64,000 bases of DNA from Hoeflea prorocentri (GTDB lineage Bacteria; Pseudomonadota; Alphaproteobacteria; Rhizobiales; Rhizobiaceae), in assembly GCF_027944115.1 (NCBI RefSeq), contig NZ_JAPJZI010000001.1, forward strand, positions 1,674,001 through 1,738,000, written 5' to 3'. Below, piece after piece: positions 19,722 to 26,628 of the stretch. A program made the translations under genes and the position numbers. Within the stretch, counting starts at the first letter, position 1. Each line of letters opens with the position of its first letter. The notes under the pieces are model-generated. The model was not told the DNA's origin. It did not search any database and saw only the letters and a program-made list of their open reading frames with translations.

Positions 19722-20197
19722 CGCCGGCTCCCGAATCGGAGAAACAAATACAGAACATACACTATATGTTCCATTTGTGTTCTTCAAGTGTTTATATTTG
19801 GTTAACAGACTGCCCGGCGTCGCTAACAGGGTAGTCAATCGGGTTTTGCCGACAGGGCATTGCGGCCGGCGCCCGTCAATCGCTGTCCGGTAATAGGGAG
19901 CGCCGGTTAAAACAAGCACCGCTGTGTTCGCTTTCGCCCGTCCCGTTAAAATTGTATAAACCTGCGCGTTGTACCTTCAGCCTCAAACACGGCAGGGGGT
20001 TTAGCCAATGAAAAAGATGCGATCGTCATATCCAGGCTGCGGGCCCATCACAGCGTGCATCACCGGAGAATTTCTGCCGGATGATCGTGCGGGTCTGTCC
20101 GGGCTGGAAGACATTGCGGTCACGATCCCGCGTACGATCTATCTCGGGCGCGGACCGCACTGTGGCCAATTTCGGTCCGCCGCTGCCGGTAAATGAG
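19722..20197. other. Non-coding interval between lexA and methyltransferase gene
   Basis: 476 bp containing the divergent lexA promoter with its SOS box near the left end. A 62-codon open frame at 20008-20196 has no recognisable product and I do not annotate it. Nothing else stands out. Confidence 0.5.
19768..19782 (-). promoter_or_regulatory. LexA (SOS) box in lexA promoter
   Basis: On the plus strand GTTC-CATTTGT-GTTC (minus strand GAAC-N7-GAAC), the direct-repeat SOS box known for alphaproteobacteria. It falls just downstream of a TTGAAG -35-like hexamer (19787-19782, minus strand) and before TATAGT/TAGTGT -10-like sequence, so LexA would block the promoter. A second, inverted GAAC/GTTC pair (19753-19771) overlaps it. 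Confidence 0.85.
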
Positions 20198-20884
20198 ATG
20201 CAGCTTGTACGCCACTTTTGGGCGATGTTCCTCTACAGAGTTCATTACTGGATGTGGGACCGGTGGTTCGAAACGCGGGAGGCAGTTGCCACGCGCGGGA
20301 CGTTGCATCAGGACGATCTTTCCCCGGTGAATTCGGCTCATGCCAAATTGTCTTATGAATATGGCGCGTCTCCACGCCTTGTGCTGGGCTGGATCCTCAA
20401 AGGTTTGAATGAGGATCTGAGCCGTTTCTCTTTTGTCGATTACGGATCGGGCAGGGGGCGCATGTTGCTGACTGCCGCCCAGTGGCCGTTTCGTCTCGTG
20501 CACGGGATCGAGTTCAGCAGCATTTTACATGAGCAGGCCGAGCGCAATATTTCCGGTTATCCGAAAAATCATCTCAAATGCAGGGACATAAAATCGGTCT
20601 GCTGCGACGTCATGGATTACGATACGCCGAAAACCGACTGCATCCTTTATTTCTATAATCCGTTCGAAGGCGAACTGCTGGATAAGGTCATCCGCAAATA
20701 TTCGCACTGCGACGATAGCGGCGCGAAGCGCAAGGTGATTATCGTCTATTACAACTCCATGCACCGCCATGCGCTCAATGCAAATGAACGGATCAGGCCG
20801 AGGCCGATGTCACGCTTTGTCAAACTGATCATCAAACTCTTCAGCCCGCATCCGGTCCATATTTACGAGCTGGCTCCCGCCTGA
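20198..20884 (+). CDS. Class I SAM-dependent methyltransferase
   Basis: About 228 residues. A Rossmann-type methyltransferase core: motif I FVDYGSGRGRMLLTAAQWPF, the acidic end of strand 2 (VHGIEFSSILHEQAERNI), motif II CCDVMDYDTPKTDCILYFYNPF and a late KVIIVYYNSMHRHAL. The N-terminus RVHYWMWDRWFETR suggests a small-molecule rather than rRNA methyltransferase. ATG at 20198 preferred; the frame is open to 20081 but the earlier sequence is Arg-rich and unlike a start. The substrate cannot be inferred; neighbours (lexA, LuxR regulator) give no guide. Confidence 0.75.
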   Translation: MQLVRHFWAMFLYRVHYWMWDRWFETREAVATRGTLHQDDLSPVNSAHAKLSYEYGASPRLVLGWILKGLNEDLSRFSFVDYGSGRGRMLLTAAQWPFRLVHGIEFSSILHEQAERNISGYPKNHLKCRDIKSVCCDVMDYDTPKTDCILYFYNPFEGELLDKVIRKYSHCDDSGAKRKVIIVYYNSMHRHALNANERIRPRPMSRFVKLIIKLFSPHPVHIYELAPA

Positions 20885-20932
20885 CGCGGCCCGGGAAGCC
20901 TTGACGGCTGATGTGGATTGATCTCTCGCGCA

Positions 20933-21451
20933 CTAGAGCGGAAAATCGAACTTCATGATCGTTGACCAGGTGCGCCGGTTGATCGTCTCGATCGTCCTGA
21001 TCGATTCCCGGATTTTTCCGATCTCGGAAGCGTCGAGGGCTTGTGTCTTGCCTATCTTGATGGCGTTCTTGGTCTCCGCGATGCGCATGAGGATCGTTTT
21101 TGCATTCCTGCCTTCATCGTCGAAGGAGTAGAGGCAGTGGTTGTAGCGGTTCTTGTGTTTCAGGACCTTGACCATGTCGCCGGTCAGTCCAAGAATATCC
21201 TTTCTGGCCTGTGGCTCGGTCCGCTCCATTTTGGCCAGCCGGTCGACAAGATCGAGCCTGGCGCGAGTGGTGTTCAAGGTCAGGAATATGACGATCGCCG
21301 TTTCTTTATCGATCCCGGCCAGCCCCGCAATCAGATGAATGAGAAGGGTCTCAGTGTTGGTCCAGGAGTAATTCATCTGCCCGACCAGCAGAAGTATCTT
21401 CTGAAACTGCTCGGGCAGATGCGGCTGTGGTCTGGTCTCTGATGTGACCAT
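20933..21451 (-). CDS. Conserved hypothetical helical protein
   Basis: 172 residues, predicted mainly alpha-helical, no signal peptide. Visible features: QFQKILLLVGQMNYSWTNTETLLIHLIAGL at the N-terminus, ARLDLVDRLAKMER, and a run of KHKNRYNHCLYSFD. The pattern of an acidic/aromatic bundle with NRYNH resembles small helical proteins of unknown function seen in rhizobia. It follows the LuxR-type regulator gene after 39 bp on the same strand, so the two are probably co-transcribed. No function assigned. Confidence 0.6.
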   Translation of the reverse strand: MVTSETRPQPHLPEQFQKILLLVGQMNYSWTNTETLLIHLIAGLAGIDKETAIVIFLTLNTTRARLDLVDRLAKMERTEPQARKDILGLTGDMVKVLKHKNRYNHCLYSFDDEGRNAKTILMRIAETKNAIKIGKTQALDASEIGKIRESIRTIETINRRTWSTIMKFDFPL

Positions 21452-21490
21452 GCTGAGTTAACCTCCGCGTTCTGGAAGCAAAGGCTTCGG

Positions 21491-22243
21491 CTAACCGGGT
21501 CCGTTCGCCCGGCCTGCCTTGATCTCACCGAAATAGACCGCGGCAGCTTCCGTCCTGTTGCCGACACCGAGTTTCTCGATGATGTGATGCATGTGCAGCT
21601 TGATGGTGTTTTCCGAAAGTTCCAATTCGGCTGCGACGACCTTGTTTTGATAACCTCGGGCAACCAGTTTCAGCACGTCAATTTCCCTTGAAGTCAACCT
21701 GCCGCTTCGGGCGTTTTTTGCCCCGGTAACCTGTGTCCGCGTTGTGCCGTCTTTTGTTGCGCGCGCAATCTCTATTTGGCTGTCGCCGCTCGTATGAAGT
21801 GGTGCCGGGGCTTGCCTGGGTATGTAGTCACCGCCGTTCATCATCAGCCGGACAGCTGAAAGCCAGATATCGAGCCGCAGGTTCATCGGCAGAAAACTTT
21901 CGACCAATCCGGTTAAAGCGGGATCATTCATGAGGTCAGGAAGGGGCCGTGTCTCGTTGCAGGCGAGACACAAGATCTGGGTCGGGAAGAGCTCGCGCAG
22001 CCGGTCGTAGTTTGAGCGAACTTCGTCCGACAAGGTCTCATCTATGACGATGAGGCACACACGCACCTCAAGGTCTTCGGTTTTGTGGAAGAGTTGTTTG
22101 AAATCGAGACGCCGTTCGAGGACCAGATCCTCAATTTCATTTATCAGCGCTGTCTCGATGCATTCGGCAAAGTTGTGGTTTGGGCCCACAAACACAATGG
22201 CTCGTTCTGTGGAGCCGGGACCCTTGGTCGCCCTACTCATCAC
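21491..22243 (-). CDS. LuxR-family response regulator/transcription factor
   Basis: 250 residues. The N-terminal ~130 residues look like a receiver-type fold (IVFVGPNHNFAECIETALI, VCLIVIDETLSDEVRSNYDRL) without a confident set of phosphorylation residues; the C-terminal ~65 residues are a GerE/LuxR helix-turn-helix (LTSREIDVLKLVARGYQNKV, ELELSENTIKLHMHHIIEKL). It is divergent from the type I secretion locus across a 717-bp AT-rich interval, so it is a reasonable candidate regulator of that locus, as LuxR-type factors often control surface and biofilm proteins. That link is inference. No sensor kinase is nearby. Confidence 0.85.
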   Translation of the reverse strand: MMSRATKGPGSTERAIVFVGPNHNFAECIETALINEIEDLVLERRLDFKQLFHKTEDLEVRVCLIVIDETLSDEVRSNYDRLRELFPTQILCLACNETRPLPDLMNDPALTGLVESFLPMNLRLDIWLSAVRLMMNGGDYIPRQAPAPLHTSGDSQIEIARATKDGTTRTQVTGAKNARSGRLTSREIDVLKLVARGYQNKVVAAELELSENTIKLHMHHIIEKLGVGNRTEAAAVYFGEIKAGRANGPG

Positions 22244-22960
22244 TACCTCCGTTAAGAGGCCCCAGAACTAAACTGAACTGCTAATTATTTTTATGGAGGC
22301 TGCCCACCCCTCTGATATTCATCCATACTACCAATTCTTGCATAAGAGGTAAATACATCGATAGGTTTATATATCCCGATTTACCTAGCCAATAGTGGCG
22401 AAACATCAACAAAGATAGACTTTTCAGACTAGTAAACCGGTCATTCCATTCTTGTTAATGATGGAAACAAGCCGTGATCAGCTCGCCATCTTGTTGAGCC
22501 GTCAGGAGACATGCTTATCCGGCCAAACACTGACATCATTTAGTTTCCTGGTGCTTTTGCTCAATTCAAGACGCTGATAAAAAAGCGAAATTGCCACACC
22601 AAAAATTTATACTCCGTTTTATCTAGTATTAATTTCCGGGTTTTCAGACCTCTCAAAACTTAACAAACTATTACCGACCGCCGTAAGAGCGGATTTCAAG
22701 GCATGGGGTATCTGACACAACCAAATGGCGAGGCGTTCGCCGTTTGATTGCGCGTGATCCTTTGCCTTTTCGCTTGGATAGCGGTCGGGAACACAGGAAG
22801 GGAGGTCAAGCTGGCCACGGGCTCGATGTACGGCGTTTGAAGCCGGCGTGGTTGTTCCAAATCCGTTCGGACATTCGTCCACAATTCAAACCAAGACAGC
22901 TGAGTACCGCTTTGAAGAAGAGTGGCGGTGAGGCTGTCCCGCACAAGTGAGGACACTCCA
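22244..22960. other. Long AT-rich interval upstream of the secretion locus
   Basis: 717 bp between the divergent LuxR-type gene and the first cargo gene. The left 450 bp are markedly AT-richer than the surrounding genes and contain no open frame I believe. A GTTC-N7-GTTC match to the LexA box lies at 22854-22868, about 90 bp before the cargo start, but such matches are expected about twice by chance in 64 kb. The length suggests complex control or a long leader RNA. Confidence 0.5.
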
Positions 22961-24520
22961 ATGAGTTCCAGAAAGTATTGGTGGTGGGATAACCAGCATC
23001 AGGGTCAACACCAGGATCAGGATCAAGACCAGCATCAGGGTCAGCATCAGGGTCAGAAAAGCTATCAGGGTCAGTACCAGGGCCAGCACAGTGATAACGA
23101 AAACGACAATCACAATGGCAATGGCAACCTGAACGGCAACGGCAACCTGAATGCCAACCTGAACAAGAACTACAACAAGAGTTCTTCGGACAGTGACGCA
23201 TATGCCGGCAGCCACTCCAAGAGCGGTTCGCACAGCTATTCCAAATCGGCCACTTACAACAAGTCCGATGTGGATGTTGATGTCGACGTCAAGCTGGACA
23301 TGAAGGGCTATATGCCGACCGACAATGACCACAACGACATCGATATCCAGAATTCGACCGTCGAAGGTCTTCTGGTCAACCGCGATGGCGACATCGACTA
23401 CAACCCCGGTGACGATGTGTCGTTCGACGACATCCTCAACGGTGCGTTGGGCGGTGCCGGCAATGACAGCGCAAACGTCTTCTCGCAGACCAACACGCTC
23501 GTCGACAATGACAAACTGATCGATCCGGATGTCACCAACAACAGCAACTTCAGTCAGAATGGCAGTGCTTACGGTGGTAATGCAACGGCTGACGAAGGCA
23601 TTGATGCCGGCGGCGGTGGCGGCGACGGCGGCTCCAAGGCCATGGCCAATGCGAATGGCGCTGATGGCGGCCATGCGATTGGCGGTCTGGCCCTGGCCGG
23701 TGGCGGCCACGGCGGTAACGCCAAGGGCGGCAATGCCAAGGGTGGCGACGGCTATGGTGCCGGTCTCGGTCTCGGCGCCGTAGGCGTCGGTGTCGGTGTC
23801 GGCGGTGATGCTGACAAAGCCGGTGACGGCGGCAATGCCAAAGGCGCCAAGGCGAAGGCTGAAGGCGGTGATGGCGGCGATGTCGATGCCAGTGGTGGAG
23901 ACGCCGGCGCAATTGCCCTGTCCAAGGCCTATGCCGACTCCGATGGCGGCGGACATTGGCACTGGCACAAGAAGCCGGGTGGCGATGACGCCGAAGCCAA
24001 GTCGCTTGCCGCAGCAGGTGCCAAGGGCGGCAATGGCGGCAAGGGCAAGAGCGATGCCGATGGCGGTGACGCAAAAGCCTATGCGACCGGAGGTAAAGGC
24101 GGTGACGGAGGCGACTCCATAGGTGGCGGCGGCTACGGCGCCGGACTGGCCAAGGGTGACGGCTTCGGTGCCGGCAAAGGCGTTGGCGGCGACGCAACCG
24201 GCGGTGCTGCTACCGGTGGTAAAGGCATTGGCGGAGAAGCCATTGCCAAAGGCATCGGCGGTGACGGCGGAGCCGGCGGAGTTGCCAAAGCCATCAACGG
24301 TGACGGCGGAGCCGGTGGAGCCGGCGGCATGTGGGGTTCCTATAATGGTGACGACAGCACCATAAACGGAATCTCAGAAGCTATTGCCGGTGCTGCGATT
24401 GACACCACCGCGTTCAATCAGAGCATCGTTATGGGTGCCAATATCCTCGGCAACACGGTCGACATGACCGTGGTCGGCGGAAACTACACCGAAACGTTGA
24501 CCGGTGACGACAGCGTCTGA
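22961..24520 (+). CDS. Gly/Asn/Asp-rich repetitive protein, probable type I secretion cargo 1
   Basis: 519 residues, no signal peptide. In order: KYWWWD; a Gln/His repeat region (residues 11-43); an Asn-rich stretch (44-72); a Ser-rich stretch; an Asp-Val repeat (103-110); a non-repetitive module (115-205) with Q176-T-N178-TLV-D182-N-D184; a Gly-rich region (205-460) with GGNAKGG-type repeats and a HWHWHKK patch; and a C-terminal module (460-519) with FNQSIVMGANILGN and VVGGNYTETL. It has one RTX-like nonapeptide only (GGAGNDSAN, 164-172). ATG at 22961 follows GAGGA at 8 nt. Genes for an ABC exporter and adaptor follow, so export by that system is inferred; a surface, adhesive or matrix role is a guess. 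Confidence 0.75.
   Translation: MSSRKYWWWDNQHQGQHQDQDQDQHQGQHQGQKSYQGQYQGQHSDNENDNHNGNGNLNGNGNLNANLNKNYNKSSSDSDAYAGSHSKSGSHSYSKSATYNKSDVDVDVDVKLDMKGYMPTDNDHNDIDIQNSTVEGLLVNRDGDIDYNPGDDVSFDDILNGALGGAGNDSANVFSQTNTLVDNDKLIDPDVTNNSNFSQNGSAYGGNATADEGIDAGGGGGDGGSKAMANANGADGGHAIGGLALAGGGHGGNAKGGNAKGGDGYGAGLGLGAVGVGVGVGGDADKAGDGGNAKGAKAKAEGGDGGDVDASGGDAGAIALSKAYADSDGGGHWHWHKKPGGDDAEAKSLAAAGAKGGNGGKGKSDADGGDAKAYATGGKGGDGGDSIGGGGYGAGLAKGDGFGAGKGVGGDATGGAATGGKGIGGEAIAKGIGGDGGAGGVAKAINGDGGAGGAGGMWGSYNGDDSTINGISEAIAGAAIDTTAFNQSIVMGANILGNTVDMTVVGGNYTETLTGDDSV
22991..23089 (+). repeat. In-frame Gln/His repeats (12-bp unit)
   Basis: Imperfect tandem copies of a 12-bp unit of the type CATCAGGGTCAG code for repeated H/Y-Q-G/D-Q tetrapeptides (residues 11-43 of the cargo protein). 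Simple repeats like this can change length by slippage; the His content could bind metal. Confidence 0.75.
23573..24340 (+). repeat. Gly-rich repeat-coding region
   Basis: Codons for residues 205-460 are dominated by GGC/GGT Gly, with GGxxG, GGNAKGG and GGDGG repeats, interspersed Ala, Asp and Lys. Low-complexity, not a nucleotide-level tandem repeat. Confidence 0.75.
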
Positions 24521-24534
24521 CCTGATTTGAACCG

Positions 24535-24567
24535 GAAGCCGGGCAGCAATTGCCCGGCTTCATTTTT
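24535..24567 (+). terminator. Terminator/attenuator after cargo 1
   Basis: An 11-bp perfect stem GAAGCCGGGCA (24535-24545) / TGCCCGGCTTC (24551-24561), 5-nt loop, followed by ATTTTT. It lies 15 bp past the stop and before the rest of the secretion locus on the same strand, so it may let the cargo be made in excess of the exporter. Confidence 0.85.
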
Positions 24568-24649
24568 GCACCAAGGCCGGCGTCGAATGACCAGCCTGGA
24601 TGCGAGCAGAAAATGATGGGGCACTACGGATCAACCGGGAGGCGTTAAA

Positions 24650-26614
24650 GTGCCCATGGATCCCGTCACAGAAATCATCGCTCATTTTATTGGTGTCTTT
24701 AATATCGTTGTCGAAGAGCAACGTGCGCGCATGGACTACGACGAGTTCAAAGCACTTGAAAAGATAACCGACGAGGACAATGAGCTTCCGAACATCAATG
24801 TTACTGTCAAAGCGCCTCACGAGTTCGTCGACTATATCCCCCACGTCAACTACACGCCGCCGCCCGTCGACCTTGTGCCTGAGATCATTCCCGGGTTGTT
24901 TGACGAGCCCGGAACGCTGCCTGACATTCTCATTGAGAGCGTGAAAGATTACGCCTTTGCGCCGGAAGTTTACTCTTTCGGCTTTGCCTCGAAGTTCTCC
25001 TTAAGTTTCACAATCACGCCTCCAGGCTCCATCGTCGTTATCGCCAAACAGACGAACCGGCTGACCGATAATGACTATGTGATCTGGGACGATTGGGACG
25101 TAGACGTCCTAGACAGCGCGTATTTCGACGCCGGTCTTGACGCTCTCCTATCCTCGGCGGCGGGCCTTGATCCGATCGGAAGTCTGAACTTGCCGGCCTC
25201 AGAGGAGGCAATTGGTGCGATTGTCGTCGGGATCATCAGCGAACTCGAAGATTTGTCTGATGCTGCTTCTGCCTTCCAAATCGCCTCCGGTCAGCAGGTC
25301 TTTGGCATCCACGTCAACGGTGAGAAGACGGACGCCGCCCCGAAGATCGACGCATACCTGCCTGCGAAAGAGGATGAAGCGGACGAAAACGCTGGTGTGT
25401 CGTTTGTGGAAGGTGAGGGCAGTTTTGAGCCGGTGCCGTTGATGGAGGTGGCAACCGGTGGGAACTTCGTCGTCAACGAAGCCTATATCGCGTCCTACTG
25501 GCTCGATGCGGCTGTCTTTGCCACGATGGGCGATTATGTCTCCATTGATCTCATCAGCCAGATCAATGTCTGGAGCGATGTAGACAGTTTCCTGGGTTCT
25601 TTCATCAGCCCGGCGGCAGCGAGCGAGACGCTGGCCTTCAATATTGCATCCTTCTCATTGGAAAGCAGCAGCTCCGACGATGAGGAAAAGGATGTTTCGG
25701 GGTCGTTCCCGGCGACCTGGGCCGTGACGCGCATCGAAGGAAATCTCGTTTTTCTCAACTGGCTTGAACAGGTCAATCTGATATCGGATCACGACGTCAC
25801 CATCCTGTCGTCGTCGGGGACGTCCACCACGTTGACGACGGGCGACAATGCGGCAATCAACTCACTTTCGCTCTTTGAACTCGGGACCTATTACGATCTT
25901 ATTGTCGTTGGCGGCGATCTCTACCACGCCAATGTCATCAACCAGATCAACGTGCTGCTTGATGGCGACTATCTTTCCTCCATCAATGAGTTCGGAACGT
26001 CCTGGGACGGCGCCGTGTCGACCGGGAACAATCTCCTGTGGAACCAGGCAAGCATCCACAAGATCGGCGAGACCAGTATCGGCTCCATGCCAGACGCCTA
26101 CATGCAGACCGCTGAAAATCTCAAAAACGGCGTCGATACGATTGCCGCCGGTGTGCTGGGCGACGAAGCCTTTGCAGGCCTGACGGGGCTGCGCGTCCTC
26201 TATGTCGAAGGAAGTATCTACGATCTGCAAACGATCCTGCAGACAAATGTGGTGGGAGATGCGGACCAGGTTTCCGTCATCGCATCGGAACTGGCCGGTG
26301 GAGCCCAAAGCAAGTGGGATGTGGAAACGGGCGATAATGATGTCATCAATCTCGCATCGATTGTCGATGCCGGCACGGATTCGGCGGTCTATGTCGCCGG
26401 GGAAGCCTATTCCGACGCGTTTCTCCATCAGGCCGAGCTCGTCTCGGATGACCCGACGGCAGGCACTGAGGCGGCCACCAGCCTGGCGAACGAGGCCGTC
26501 CTGTTCCTTGCGGACGGTATGCTCGAGCCGGAAGGCGAGAACTCTGAATCAGTAAAACCCGTTGATCCGGTCGATCCGGTTCAGCCGGACGTCATGCAGA
26601 CAATGCTGGCTTAA
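24650..26614 (+). CDS. Acidic repeat protein, probable type I secretion cargo 2
   Basis: 654 residues, acidic, no signal peptide and no RTX array. The GTG at 24650 has GGGAGG 7 nt upstream; an ATG six bases on is the alternative. Residues 1-120 are a distinct N-terminal part. After that a motif Q-x-N-x3-D-x-D recurs at residues 134, 304, 374, 432, 531 and, degenerate, 594; most copies are preceded by V-x-G-x8-10 and by T-G-D/N-N...N-x-A/L-S (residues 397, 458, 560). The same motif occurs once in the preceding cargo protein. It lies 14 bp before the exporter ATPase gene. I do not recognise a named family; secreted structural or adhesive protein is inferred. Confidence 0.75.
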   Translation: MPMDPVTEIIAHFIGVFNIVVEEQRARMDYDEFKALEKITDEDNELPNINVTVKAPHEFVDYIPHVNYTPPPVDLVPEIIPGLFDEPGTLPDILIESVKDYAFAPEVYSFGFASKFSLSFTITPPGSIVVIAKQTNRLTDNDYVIWDDWDVDVLDSAYFDAGLDALLSSAAGLDPIGSLNLPASEEAIGAIVVGIISELEDLSDAASAFQIASGQQVFGIHVNGEKTDAAPKIDAYLPAKEDEADENAGVSFVEGEGSFEPVPLMEVATGGNFVVNEAYIASYWLDAAVFATMGDYVSIDLISQINVWSDVDSFLGSFISPAAASETLAFNIASFSLESSSSDDEEKDVSGSFPATWAVTRIEGNLVFLNWLEQVNLISDHDVTILSSSGTSTTLTTGDNAAINSLSLFELGTYYDLIVVGGDLYHANVINQINVLLDGDYLSSINEFGTSWDGAVSTGNNLLWNQASIHKIGETSIGSMPDAYMQTAENLKNGVDTIAAGVLGDEAFAGLTGLRVLYVEGSIYDLQTILQTNVVGDADQVSVIASELAGGAQSKWDVETGDNDVINLASIVDAGTDSAVYVAGEAYSDAFLHQAELVSDDPTAGTEAATSLANEAVLFLADGMLEPEGENSESVKPVDPVDPVQPDVMQTMLA

Positions 26615-26628
26615 CCGGGGGAAAAAAC

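Noticed and set aside
20008-20196. A 62-codon plus-strand frame just before the methyltransferase gene
   Set aside because: No recognisable sequence, and it overlaps the likely leader of the methyltransferase.
22991-23089. Short regular repeats as a possible CRISPR array
   Set aside because: The 12-bp unit is coding and without spacers; no cas genes.
22886-23968. A 360-codon minus-strand frame opposite the Gly-rich cargo gene
   Set aside because: Repetitive complement of the Gly-rich repeats (runs of V, A, I). No plausible start or function.
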